From assembly GCA_014529385.2 (NCBI GenBank), contig CM043952.1, positions 156,316,057 to 156,380,056 of the forward strand: a stretch of DNA of 64,000 bases. The letters run 5' to 3'. Source of the DNA: Adiantum capillus-veneris. Taxonomy: Eukaryota > Streptophyta > Polypodiopsida > Polypodiales > Pteridaceae. The position numbers were made by a program, and so were the translations under genes. The first letter of the stretch is position 1. The number at the start of each line of letters is the position of its first letter. Below, one piece after another: positions 11,933-24,780 of this stretch. The notes under the pieces were generated by a model. The model had not been told where the DNA came from. It ran no database searches and worked only from the letters and a program-made list of their open reading frames with translations.

Positions 11933-13124
11933 ATCCCATCCGGCACGAGATGCATGTCCCTCTGCAATTCCACTTGCTGCCTTTGGTGGTCGTCCTGCGA
12001 AGATCCATTGACTCCGTAAATGTCTCAATATTTGGCTGTAAGGTTGCTTGACATACAATGCCTGAGCCTCCTCATTTGCAATGGCAGATATAGCAGTTGC
12101 AACAAATGGAGGAGCATTCACAACAATGCGAGCCTTTCTAAATTTATACACGCTAATCAGTCTTTCAAAGATCTCTTTGTTGTTTTGTTCATTGTGAAGC
12201 AAAACTTTTGCAGCATAGATTGAATGCTGCCCATCAAGAATCCAATAATGATAATCTTTAATTTTTTGCTCCTCTACCTCTTCTACTGCCAAAGGAGTCC
12301 CCTTCTTTGATTTTGCATTTCGAACAGGCATCAAATATGCACATGCTGCAGGCTTGGTCGTACTCCGTGAAAATCCAAATAACACACTTTCAGCGTGTTT
12401 TTTATCCATAATACGTGCATTATAGTGATCAGGAGCAAGCCAACAATTTTGAATAGGGATATCAAATTCCCTATATTGGAAAGGAAAATAATTTATGTAC
12501 TTATTCATTCCACCTGTATCTTTTTCTTGTCCTTTCATGGCCTCAGCTTCTAAAACATCTGGATCCACAATTCTCATCTTTGACATTGAACCCTCTGTTG
12601 ATGAGGATGCCAAAGATGCCTTGTCTACATCCAAAATGGAGCTAGTTCGCTTAGCTTCTACTTTCTGCACTTTTGCTTGCTTCTTTGTGGATGGTGGTCG
12701 TGAAGCTTTCACCTTTTTTCGTTGTAGTGTGGCAATGATGGAGCTTTGAAGTTGATCTGCTGTGATATTTGGATTTGATTCTGCAAACTTCCATCCTCGA
12801 GAAAACATTGTCTCTTCTTTGTTTCTAGACATGCGCTCCAATGCATATGCTCCTGGAGATAGTTGAAATTCTAGATTCATTGGAACTAGAATGTCAATGC
12901 ATTCCACCTCTGGATGACTATCAACTACAGAGACAGATGCTTCCACAACTTGTCCAACATCTTCAAACAAGCTGTCATTATCCTTTTTGGCAATAAATAG
13001 ATGCACCTTATGAAATTGTGCACCCTCTATACCATGTATGTCCAAATACCATTTCCTAAGATCATTGCAAGTATAGTCAACTGAGACAGCAACCCTTGCA
13101 ACCTGTTTTTTGGAGCCATCTTTC
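11933..13124 (-). CDS. Exon with ParB/Srx-like domain (DGQHS motif)
   Basis: The acceptor TTTTTTTTGTTTCAG opens the exon at 13124 (phase 2: one base G, then KDGSKKQVARVAV...). 397 codons run to the donor at 11932. Residues ~1-95 start with a globular part (VSVDYTCNDLRKWYL...KVHLFIAKKDND). Residues ~120-200 are Lys/Ser rich and disordered-looking. From ~215, FPFQYREFDIPI...LAPDHYNARIMDKKHAESV matches the ParB N-terminal pattern (I-x-P-x-x-YNpR). WILDGQHSIYAAKVLL at ~290-305 matches the ParB G-x-H-R-x-x-A signature with Ser for Arg. Its role is probably nucleic-acid or nucleotide binding; CTPase or nuclease activity cannot be judged. The first in-frame Met lies well inside, so at least one further 5' exon is needed. 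It was not located between 13.1 kb and the right end of the array. Confidence 0.65.
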
Positions 13125-13189
13125 CTGAAACAAAAAAAACCAAATGTTATTTTAACATATACTTTTTTGTAATGGATTAAGTTTGTGTG

Positions 13190-16100
13190 AATACAAGTTC
13201 CACCACTTGTTCAAGCTAGATCTAAGCAAGTATACATAGTGATCATTTAAGCTAGTAAACTAAGGGAAGGGAGAAGTAAGGTCCACCACTTGTCCAAGCT
13301 TAGCTCTAGACAACATGGAGAGATTGGAGGTCTACTAATTGTCTAATATAGGCTAACTATATTGAAACATAGAGAGAAGCAAAGGTCCACCACTTGTCCA
13401 ATCTAGGGTCCATTGAAACATGGAGAGAAGGATGCTCCACCATTTGTCCAAAATAGGCTCCATTGAAACATGAAGAGAAACAAGATGCACCATGTCTTTG
13501 AGATGCTAGGCTCCATTGAAATACCTTAAACCCATGATATTTTGTATATGTGGGGTTTAAATTCAAGGTCCACCACTTGTCCAACCTATTATCCCTAGTA
13601 GCATGAGTGGTTTGGTCTCAAGATTCACCACTTTTCCACTCTATGTCATTATATTAAGAAGATCTGGGTGTTAAGGTCCACCACTTGTCCAAGCTAACTC
13701 TATTGAAACATAGAGAGAATCAAAGGTCCACCACTTGTCCAAGCTAGGCTCCATTGAAACATGGAGAGAAGGATGCTCCACCATTTGTCCAAGCCAGGTT
13801 TGATTGAAACATGAAGAGAAGCAAGCTGCACCATGTCTCCAAAATGCTAGGCTCCATTGAAATATCTTAAACCCATGATATTTCGTACATGGGGGGTTTA
13901 CATTCAAGGTCCACCACTTGTCCAACCTATTATCACTAGTAGCATGAGTGGTTTGATGTCAAGATTCACCACTTTTCTACTCTATGTCATTATATTAAGA
14001 AGATCTGGGTGTTAAGGTCCACCACTTGTCCAACCTATAAGGCTATATCTTAAAGGGTATTCTTTCTCACCACTTGGAATGACCATGATAGGTTTTACAT
14101 GGGGGTTTGGTTCCAAGTTCCACCACTTGTCCAAGCTAACTCTATTGAAACATAGAGAGAAGCAAAGGTCCACCACTTGTCTAAGCTAGGGTCCATTGAA
14201 ACATGGAGAGAAGGATGCTCCACCATTTGTCCAAGATAGGCTCCATTGAAACATGAAGAGAAGCAAGCTGCACCATGTCTCCAAGATGCTAAGATCCATT
14301 GAAATACCTTAAACCCATGATATTTTGTACATGGGGAGTTTACATTCAAGGTCCACCACTTGTCCAACCTATTATCTCTAGTAGCATGAGTGGTTTGGTC
14401 TGAAGATTCACCACTTTTCCACTCTATGTCATTACGTTAAGAAGATCTGGGTGTTAAGGTCGACCACTTGTCCAACCTATAAGGGTATATCTTAAAGGGT
14501 ATTCTTTCTCACCACTTGAAATGTCCATGATATGTTTTACATGGGGGTTTGGCTCCAAGGTCCACCACCTCTCCAAGCTAACTCTATTGAAACATAGAGA
14601 GAAACAAAGGTCCACCACTTGTCCAAGCTAGGCTCCATTGAAACATGGAGAGAAGGATCCTCTACCATTTGTCGAAGCTAACTCTATTGAAACATGGGGG
14701 GTTTACATTCAAGGTCCACCACTTGTCCAACCTATTAACGCTAGTAGCATGAGTGGTTTGGTCTCAAGATTCACCACTTTTTCACTCTATGTCATTATAT
14801 TAAGAATATTTGGGTGTTAAGGTCCACCACTTGTCCAACCTATAAGGCTATATCTTAAGGGTTATTCTTTCTCACCACTTGGAGTGACCAGCATAGGTTT
14901 TACATGGGGGTTTTGTTTCAAGGTCCACCACTTGTCCAAGCTAACTCTATTGAAACATAGAGAGAATCAAAGGTCCACCACTTGTCCAAGCTAGGGTCCA
15001 TTGAAACATGGAGAGAAGGATGCTCCACCATTTGTCCAAGATACACTCCATTGAAACATGAAGAGAAGCAAGCTACACCATGTCTCCAAGATGCTAGGCT
15101 CCATTGAAATACCTCAAACCCATGATATTTTGTACATGGGGGGTTTACATTCAAGGTCCACCACTTGTCCAACCTATTATCTCTAGTAGCATGAGTGGTT
15201 TGGTCTCAAGATTCACCATTTTTCCACTCTATGTCATTCTATTAAGAATATATGGGTGCTAAGGTCCACCACTTGTCCAACCTATAAGGCCATATCTTAA
15301 ACTTTATTCTTTCTCACCACTTGGAGTTACCAAGATAGGTTTTACATGGGAGTTTGGTTCCAAGGCCCACCACTTGTCCAAGCTAACTCTATTGAAACAT
15401 AGAGAGAAGCAAAGGTCCACCACTTGTCCAAGCTAGGCTCCATTGAAACATGGAGAGAAGGATGCTCCACCATTTGTCCAAGATAGGCTCCATTGAAACA
15501 TGAAGGGAAGCAATCTGCACCATGTCTCCAAGATTCTAGGATCCATTGAAATACCTTAAACCCACGATATTGTTTACATGTGGGGTTTAACGTCAAGGTC
15601 AGTCACTTTTCCAAGCTATTATCCCTAGTAGCATAGTGGTTGGGTCTCAAGATTTACCACTTTTCCACTCTATGTCGTTATATTATGAAGATCTAGGTTC
15701 TAAGGTCGACCACTTGTCCAACCTATAAGGCTAGATCTTAAAGGGTATTATTTCTCACCACTTGGAATGACCATGATATGTTTTACATGGGGGTTTGGTT
15801 TCAAGGTCCACCACTTGTCCAAGCTAACTCTATGGAAACATAGAGAGAAGCAAAGGTCCACCACTTGTCCAAGCTAGGCTCCACTGAGACATTTAGAGAA
15901 GGATGATCCCCCATTGGTGGAAGATAGGCTTCATTGAAACATGAAAAGAAGCAAGTTGCACCATGTCTCCAAGATTCTAGGATCCATTGAAATACCTTAA
16001 ACCCACGATATTGTTTACATGTGGGGTTTAACGTCAAGGTCAGTCACTTTTCCAAGCTATTATCCCTAGTAGCATGAGTGGTTTGGTCTCAAGATTCACC

Positions 16101-19100
16101 ACTTTTCCACTCTATGTCATTATATAAAGAAGATCTAGGTGTTAAGGTCAACCACTTGTCCAACCTATAAGCGTATATCTTAAAGGGTATTCTTTCTCAC
16201 CACTTGAAATGTCCATGATATGTTTTACATAGGGGTTTAGGTTCCAAGGTCCACCACTTATCCAAGCTAACTTTATTCTTCTCATAGAGAGAAGCAAAAG
16301 GTCCACCACTTGTCCAAGCTAGGCTCCATTGAAACATGGAGAGAAGGATGCTCCACCATTTGTCGAAGCTAACTCTATTGAAACATGGAAGGTTTACATT
16401 CAAGGTCCACCAGTTGTCCAACCTATTAACGCTAGTAGCATGAGGGGTTTGGTCTCAAGATTCACCACTTTTTCACTCTGTGTTATTATATTAAGAATAT
16501 TTGGGTATTAAGGTCCACCACTTGTCCAACCTATAAGACTATATCTTAATGGTTATTCTTTCTGACCACTTGGAGTGACCATGAAAGGTTTTACATGGGG
16601 GTTGGTTCCAAGGTCCACCACTTGTCCAAGCTAACTCTATTCAAACATAGAGAGAAGCAAAGGTCCACCACTTGTCTAAGCTAGGGTCTATTGAAACATG
16701 GAGAGAAGGATGCTCCACCATTTGTCCAAGATAGACTCCATTGAAACATGAAGAGAAGCAAGCTGCACCATATCTCCAAGATTCTAGACTCCATCGAAAT
16801 ACCTTAAACCCACGTTATTTTGTACATGGGGAGTTTACATTCAAGATCAACAATTTGTCCAACCTATTATCGCTAGTAGCATGAGTGGTTTGGTCTCAAG
16901 ATTCACCACTTTTCCACTCTCTATCATTATATTAAGAATATTTGGGTGTTAAGGTCCACCACTTGTCCAACCTATAAGACTATATCTTAATGGTTATTCT
17001 TTCTCACCTCTTGAAAGACTATATCTTAATGGTTATCCCTAGCTATTATTGCTAGTAGCGTGAGTGGTTTGGTCTCAAGATTCACCACTTTTATTAAGAA
17101 TATGTGGGTGTTAAGGTCCACCACTTGTCCAACCTATAAGGCTACATCTTAAAGGTTATTTTTCTTACTACTTGGAGTGACCATGATAGGTTTTACATGG
17201 GGGTTTGGTTCCAAGGTCCACCACTTGTCCAAGCTAACTCTATTGAAACATAGAGAGAAGCAAAGGTCCACCCTTGTCTAAGCTAGGGTCCATTGAAACA
17301 TGGAGAGAAGGATGCTCCACCATTTGTCCAAGGTAGGCTCCATTGAAACATGAGGAGAATCAAGGTGCACCATGACTCCAAGATGCTAGGCTCCATCGAA
17401 AAACATTAAACCCATGATATGTCGTAGATGAGGGGTTTACATTCAAGGTCCAACACTTGTCCAAGCTATTATTGGTAGTAGCCTGAGTGGTTTGGTCTCA
17501 AGATTCACCACTTTTCCACTCTATGTCATTATATTAAGAATATGCGCGTGTTAAGGTCCACCACTTGTCCAACCTATAAGGCTACATCTTAAAGGTTATT
17601 CTTTATTACCACTTGGAGTGACCATGATAGGTTTTACATGGGGGTTTGGTTCCAAGGTCCACCACTTGTCCAAGCTAACTCTATTGAAACATAGAGAGAA
17701 ACAAAGGTCCACCACTTGTCCAAGCTAGGGTCCATTGAAACATGGAGAGAAGGATGCTCCACCATTTGTCCAAGATAGGCTCCATTGAAACATGACGAGA
17801 AGCAAGCTGCACCATGTCTCCAAGATGCTAGGCTCCATCGAAATACATTAAACCCACGATATTTCGTAGATGAGGGGTTTACATTCAAGGTCCACCACTT
17901 GTCCAAGCTATTATTGCTAGTAGCTGAGTGGTTTGGTCTCAAGATTCACCACTTTTATTAAGAATATGTGGGTGTTAAGGTCCACCACTTGTCCAACCTA
18001 TAAGGCTACATCTTAAAGGTTATTCTTTCTTACTACTTGGAGTGACCATGATAGGTTTTACATGGGGGTTTGGTTCCAAGGTCCACCACTTGTCCAAGCT
18101 AACTCTATTGAAACATAGAGAGAAGCAAAGGTCCACCCCTTGTCTAAGCTAGGGTCCATTGAAACATGGAGAGAAGGATGCTCCACCATTTGTCCAAGGT
18201 AGGCTCCATTGAAACATGAGGAGAAGCAAGGTGCACCATGTCTCCAAGATGCTAGGCTCCATCGAAAAACATTAACCCACGATATGTCGTAGATGAGGGT
18301 TTACATTCAAGGTCCACCACTTGTCCAAGCTATTATTGCTAGTAGCCTGAGTGGTTTGGTCTCAAGATTCACCACTTTTCACTCTATGTCATTATATTAA
18401 GAATATGCGCGTGTTAAGGTCCACCACTTGTCCAACCTATAAGGCTACATCTTAAAGGTTATTCTTTATTACCACTTGGAGTGACCATGATAGGTTTTAC
18501 ATGGGGGTTTGTTCTTCAAGGTCCACCACTTGTCCAAGCTAACTCTATTGAAACATAGAGAGAAACAAAGGTCCACCACTTGTCCAAGCTAGGGTCCATT
18601 GAAACATGGAGAGAAGGATGCTCCACCATTTGTCCAAGATAGGCTCCATTGAAACATGACGAGAAGCAAGTGCACCATGTCTCCAAGATGCTAGGCTCCA
18701 TCGAAATACATTAAACCCACGATATTTCGTAGATGAGGGGTTTACATTCAAGGTCCACCACTTGTCCAAGCTATTATTGCTAGTAGCCTGAGTGGTTTGG
18801 TCTCAAGATTCACCACTTTTCCACTCTATGTCATTAAATTAAGAATATGGCGTGTTAAGGTCCACCACTTGTCCAACCTATAAGGCTACATCTTAAAGGT
18901 TATTCTTTCTTACCACTTGGAGTGACCATGATAGGTTTTACATGGGGGTTTGGTTCCAAGGTCCACCACTTGTCCAAGCTAACTCTATTGAAACATAGAG
19001 AGAACAAAGGTCCACCCTTGTCCAAGCTAGGGTCCATTGAAACATGGAGAGAAGGATGCTCCACCATTTGTCCAAGGTAGGCTCCATTGAAACATGAAGA

Positions 19101-22100
19101 GAAGCAAGCTGCACCATGTCTCCAAGATGCTAGGCTCCATCGAAAAACATTAAACCCACGATATTGTCGTAGATGAGGGTTTACATTCAAGGTCCACAAC
19201 TTGTCCAAGCTATTATTGCTAGTAGCCTGAGTGGTTTGGTCTCAAGATTCACCACTTTTCACTCTATGTCATTATATTAAGAATATGTGGGTGTTAAGGT
19301 CCACCACTTGTCCAACCTATAAGGCTTACATCTTAAAGGTTATTCTTTCTTACCACTTGGAGTGACCATGATAGGTTTTACATGGGGGTTTGGTTCCAAG
19401 GTCCACCACTTGTCCAAGCTAACTCTATTGAAACATAGAGAGAAGCAAAGGTCCACCACTTGTCCAAGCTAGGGTCCATTGAAACATGGAGAGAAGGATG
19501 CTCCACCATTTGTCCAAGATAGGCTCCATTGAAACATGACGAGAAGCAAGGTGCACCATGTCTCCAAGATGCTAGGCTCCATCGAAATACATTAAACCCA
19601 CGATATTGTAGATGAGGGGTTTACATTCAAGGTCACCACTTGTCCAAGCTATTATTGCTAGTAGCCTGAGTGGTTTGGTCTCAAGATTCACCATTTTTCA
19701 CTCTATGTCATTATTAAAGAATATCGGTGTTAAGGTCCACCACTTGTCCAACCTATAAGGCTATCATCTTAAAGGTTATTCTTTCTTACCACTTGGAGTG
19801 ACCATGATAGGTTTTACATGGGGGTTTGGTTCCAAGGTCCACCACTTGTCCAAGCTAACTCTATTGAAACATAGAGAGAAGCAAAAAGGTCCACCACTTG
19901 TCCAAGCTAGGGTCCATTGAAACATGGAGAGAAGGATGCTCCACCATTTGTCCAAGCTAACTGTGCTATTGAAAACATGGAAGGCGCGCTACATTCAAGG
20001 ATGCAGTTGTCCAACATATTAACGCTAAAAGTAGCATGAGGAGGTTTGGTCTCAAGATTCAACCACTTTTCCACTCTATGTTATTATATTAAGAATATTT
20101 GGGTGTTAAGGTCACCACTTGTCCAACTATAAGGCTATATCTTAAAGGTTATTCTTTCTTACCACTTGGAGTGACCATGATAGGTTTTAATGGGGGTTTG
20201 TTCCAGGTCACCTTGTCCAAGCTAACTCTATTGAAACATAGAGAGAAGCAAAGGTCCACCACTTGTTAAGCTAGGGTCCATTGAAACATGGGAGAGGATG
20301 CTCCACCATTTGTCCAAGGTAGGCTCATTGAACATGAGGAGAAGCAAGGTGCACCATGTCTCCAAGATTCTAGGCTCCATGAAATACCTTAAACCCACGA
20401 TTTTGAATTTCAAACCATGGGGGAGTTTACATTCAAGTATCACCATTTTCTATTTCGAGAGTAGCATGAGTGCACGTTGGTCCCAAGAGCTAGTTATCGC
20501 TAGTAGCATGAGTGGTTTGGTCTCAAGATTCACACCACTTTTCCACTCTGTAACATTATATTAAGAATATTTGGGTGTTAAGGTCCACCACTTGTCCAAC
20601 CTATAAGACTATATCTTAATGGTTATTCTTTTCCTTTCACTCACCTCTTGAAAGACTATATCTTAATGGTTAGTCCCTAGCAGCTATTATTTAGTAGCCT
20701 GAGTGGTTTGGTCTCAAGATTCACCACTTTTCCACTCTATGTCATTATATTAAGAATATGCGCGTGTTAAGGTCCACCACTTGTCCAACTATAAGGCTAC
20801 ATCTTAAAGGTTATTCTTTATTACCACTTGGAGTGACCATGATAGGTTTTACATGGGGGTTTGGTTCCAAGGTCCACCACTTGTCCAAGCTAACTCTATT
20901 GACAAGAGAGAGAAACAAAGGTCCACCACTTGTCCAAGCTAGGGTCCATTGAAAATGGAGAGAAGGATGCTCCACCATTTGTCCAAGATAGGCTCCATTG
21001 AAACATGACGAGAAGCAAGCTGCACCATGTCTCCAAGATGCTAGGCTCCATCGAAATACATTAAACCACGATATTTCGTAGATGAGGGGTTTACATTCAA
21101 GGTCCACCACTTGTCCAAGCTATTATTGCTAGTAGCCTGAGTGGTTTGGTCTCAAGATTCACCACTTTTATTAGAATATGTGGGTGTTAAGGTCCACCAC
21201 TTGTCCAACCTATAAGGCTACATCTTAAAGGTTATTCTTTCTTACTACTTGGAGTGACCATGATAGGTTTTACATGGGGGTTTGGTTCCAAGGTCCACCA
21301 CTTGTCCAAGCTAACTCTATTGAAACATAGAGAGAAGCAAAGGTCCACCCCTTGTCTAAGCTAGGGTCCATTGAAACATGGAGAGAAGGATGCTCCACCA
21401 TTTGTCCAAGGTAGGCTCCATTGAAACATGAGGAGAAGCAAGGTGCACCATGTCTCAAGATGCTAGGCTCCATCGAAAAACATTAAACCACGATATGTCG
21501 TAGATGAGGGGTTTACATTCAAGGTCCACCACTTGTCCAAGCTATTATTGGTAGTAGCCTGAGTGGTTTGGTCTCAAGATTCACCACTTTTCCACTCTAT
21601 GTCATTATATTAAGATATGGCGTGTTAAGGTCCACCACTTGTCCAACCTATAAGGCTACATCTTAAAGGTTATTCTTTATTACCACTTGGAGTGACCATG
21701 ATAGGTTTTACATGGGGGTTTGGTTCCAAGGTCCACCACTTGTCCAAGCTAACTCTATTGAAACATAGAGAGAAACAAAGGTCCACCACTTGTCCAAGCT
21801 AGGGTCCATTGAAACATGGGAGAAGGATGCTCCACCATTTGTCCAAGATAGGCTCCATTGAAACATGACGAGAAGCAAGCTGCACCATGTCTCCAGATGC
21901 TAGGCTCCATCGAAATACATTAAACCCACGATTTCGTAGATGAGGGGTTACATTCAAGGTCCACCACTTGTCCAAGCTATTATTGCTAGTAGCCTGAGTG
22001 GTTTGGTCTCAAGATTCACCACTTTTATTAAGAATATGTGGGTGTTAAGGTCCACCACTTGTCCAACCTATAAGGCTACATCTTAAAGGTTATTCTTTCT

Positions 22101-23540
22101 TACTACTTGGAGTGACCATGATAGGTTTTATGGGGGTTTGGTTCCAGGTCCACCACTTGGTCCAAGCTAACTCTATTGAAACATAGAGAGAAACAAAGTC
22201 CACCACTTGTCCAAGCTAGGGTCCACTTGAAACATGGAGGAGAAGGATGCTCCACCATTTTGTCCAAGATAGAGCCATTGAAACATGACGAGAAGCAAGC
22301 TGCACCATGTCCTCCAAGATGCTAGGCTCCATCGAAATACATTAAACCACGATATTTCGTAGATGAGGGGTTACATTCAAGGTCCACCACTTGTCCAAGC
22401 TATTATTGCTAGTAGCCTGAGTGGTTTGGTCTCAAGATTCACCACTTTTCCACTCTATGTCATTAAATTAAGAATATGCGCGTGTTAAGGTCCACCACTT
22501 GTCCAACCTATAAGGCTACATCTTAAAGGTATTCTTTATTACCACTTAGGTGACCATGATAGGTTTTACATGGGGTTTGGTTCCAAGGTCCACCACTTGT
22601 CCAAGCTAACTCTATTGAAACAAATAGAGAAACAAAGGTCCACCACTTGTCCAAGCTAGGTCCATTGAAACATGGAGAGAAGGATGCTCCACCATTTGTC
22701 GAAGCTAACTCTATTGAAACATGGGGGTTTACATTCAAGGTCCACCACTTGTCCAAGCTATTAGTGCTAGTAGCACGAGTGGTTTTGTCTCAAGATTCAC
22801 CACACTTTTTTCCACTCTATGTCATTATATTAAGAATATTAGGGTGTTAAGGTCCACCACTTGTCCAACCTATAAGGCTATATCTTAAAGGTTATTCTTT
22901 CTCACCACTTGGAGTGACCATGATAGGTTTTAAATGGGGGTTTGGTTCCAAGGTCCACCACTTGTCCAAGCTAACTCTATTGAATAATAGAGAGAAGTAA
23001 AGGTCCACCACTTGTCCAAGCTAGGGTCCATTGAAACATGGAGAGAAGGATGCTCCACCATTTGTCCAAGATAGGCTCCATTGAAACATGAAGAGAAGCG
23101 AGATGCACGATGTCTCCAAGATGCTAGGCTCCATCGAAATACCTTAAACCCACGATATTTCGTAGATGGGGGGTTTACTTTCAAGGTCCACCACTTGTCC
23201 AAGCTATTATCGCTAGTAGCATGGTTTGGTCTCAAGATTCACCAGTTTTCCACGCTATGTCATTATATGAAGAATATCTGGGTGTTAAGGTCCACCACTT
23301 GTCCAACCTATAAGGCTATATTCTAAATGATATTTTTTTTGACCACTTGGAATGTGCATGATATGTTTTACATGGGTTTTTATTCCAAGGTCCACCACTT
23401 GTCCAAGCTAGATCTATTACATATATATTATACATACAATATTCAACTAGATTCCCTACCTATCATGTCCAGTAGCATGGATGCTCTAGCTTGAAGGTCC
23501 ACCACTTGTCCAACCTATACTCTCTTATGTAAGGGAGATC
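13190..23540 (+). repeat. Minisatellite array C: ~440-bp higher-order tandem repeat, about 20+ units
   Basis: Core GGTCCACCACTTGTCCAA is repeated seven or eight times within a ~440-bp unit that also holds 'CTATTGAAACATAGAGAGAAG', 'CCATTGAAACATGGAGAGAAG', 'TGCACCATGTCTCCAAGATG', 'TAGTAGCATGAGTGGTTTGG' and 'ACTCTATGTCATTATATTAAG'. The anchor 'ACATGGGGGTTTGGTTCC' recurs near 14.1, 14.5, 14.9, 15.35, 15.8, 16.2, 16.6, 17.2, 17.65, 18.1, 18.5, 18.95, 19.4, 19.8, 20.2, 20.85, 21.3, 21.7, 22.1, 22.6 and 22.9 kb. Units at ~17-22.5 kb are near-identical except for many one-base indels. Frames of 60-100 codons occur on the minus strand (WWTFASLYVSIELAWTSGG type) but are repeat artefacts. The array probably lies in or beyond the 5' intron of the ParB gene. 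Confidence 0.95.
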
Positions 23541-23570
23541 TCGCTATAAATTCAAAACCTTCCCGCCTAA

Positions 23571-23628
23571 ATTTAAAATATCCCTCCCAAATCTTAAATA
23601 TCCCGCCTAAATTTTAAACTATCCCGCC
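23571..23628 (+). promoter_or_regulatory. Cluster of TCCCGCC motifs (E2F-like)
   Basis: TCCCGCC occurs at 23571, 23601 and 23622, with TCCCTCC at 23581. All are embedded in a TAAATTTTAAA-type ~20-30-bp direct repeat just right of array C and ~0.5 kb left of the putative first exon of the plus-strand gene. TTTCCCGCC-like sites bind E2F/DP in plants. Whether these function is unknown, and the repeat may simply be an AT-rich microduplication. Confidence 0.3.
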
Positions 23629-24059
23629 CAAATTTTAAAATTCAAACTTTTTTATAAAAATTTAAATTTTACTACTTAAATTTAAAATATTCCACGCAAA
23701 ATTGATTTTAAATTCAAGTTTACCACAAAAAGATATCATTATACCACCTAAATTCAAATATGCAAACCTCAAATCATTATATTGTACATAAATTCAAACA
23801 AATTCAAATTAACAAGCCTAAACTGATATTAGTTTGCATAGATATGAATTTATCACACCTAAATTATGTCACCATGTTAGAGAGAGTGGTTAGAGAATTT
23901 GAACAAGGTCCACCACTTGTCCAACCTAGATACCAAGAAGGATTGAGTGTACAAGGTATTGTTTGGAGGTCCTTATAGTCCATTGGTCTTAAGGTCCACC
24001 ACTTGTGGTAAGGGTCACCAAAAAGTGTATATATTCATCCAAAGAAATACACGTATTTT

Positions 24060-24232
24060 TGGTCTACATGTCCTAGTTTAAACCATTTATGTCCATTAGG
24101 TGTATTCACTAAACAACACTACTATTTTTGAGAAACAGAAGTTACAATCATATCTACAAATGGATTAGAGGAAAATCAGCTCAGCATACATCCAGAACTC
24201 GCTACAAGAATCGACTTTAACAGATCACGCAA
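24060..24232 (+). other. Candidate untranslated first exon of the 28.8-kb gene
   Basis: A TATA-like GTGTATATATTC lies at about 24027. A leader without a sustained frame ends at 24232 with donor CAA|GTAAGTCTT (24233). Joining it to the acceptor before 28830 would give AAG ATG G around the start codon, a strong plant initiation context. The start coordinate is approximate. Inferred from signals only; other donors in the 24-28.8 kb stretch are possible. Confidence 0.3.
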
Positions 24233-24456
24233 GTAAGTCTTCCATTCAATTTTACTAGTATTACAATGTGTTAGTTATTTGTGATATTTATGTATGTATA
24301 TATACTATGTGTGCATATCGTAATTAAGTGTAATTGTGTATCTGCATTATGTATGAGTATTACAATGAAATAACACAAATATACATACATACACATAGAT
24401 AACACAGACGCACACATACATGAGCATGTATTTTCAAGAGAGAGATAGCAAATACA

Positions 24457-24487
24457 GAGATAGATAGATAGAGAGAGAGAGAGAGAT
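24457..24487 (+). repeat. GATA/GA microsatellite
   Basis: A run of GATA then GA units (GATAGATAGATAGAGAGAGAGAG). Confidence 0.9.
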
Positions 24488-24521
24488 AAATAACTGTTTT
24501 TTAGAGAGAGGAGAGAGAAAT

Positions 24522-24780
24522 ATAACAGATTTCACTGTGTTTATGTATGTGGAAGAGAGGAAGACGATGTATGGGAATATGTGCACGTATTTTCAAGAGA
24601 GAGACAACAAGATAACAGATTTCATTGTGGTTATGTATGTGGAAGTGAGGAAGACGATGTGTGGGAATATGTGCATGTATTTTCAAGAGAGAGACAGCAA
24701 GATAACAGATTTCACTGTGGTTATGTATGTGGAAGAGAGGAAGACGATGTGTGGGAATATGTGTATGTGTGCGGGGATAC
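24522..24780 (+). repeat. Three tandem copies of a 90-bp unit
   Basis: The segment beginning ATAACAGATTTCA(C/T)TGTG recurs at 24522, 24612 and 24702 (period exactly 90), with TGTGGAAGAGAGGAAGACGA and TTTTCAAGAGAGAGAC inside each unit. Because 90 is divisible by three, a frame stays open through all three copies, but there is no sign of a real protein. Confidence 0.85.

Noticed and set aside
13357..23235. Many 60-100-codon minus-strand frames (…WWTFASLYVSIELAWTSGGP type) that look like a repeated small-protein family
   Set aside because: They follow the tandem repeat unit exactly, occur in several frames of the same DNA, also appear in array A on the other strand, and show no codon-level constraint.
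13190..23540. CRISPR-like array because of a short repeat with spacers
   Set aside because: Spacers are themselves repeated in a fixed order, the core varies, and the setting is a spliced plant-type genome.
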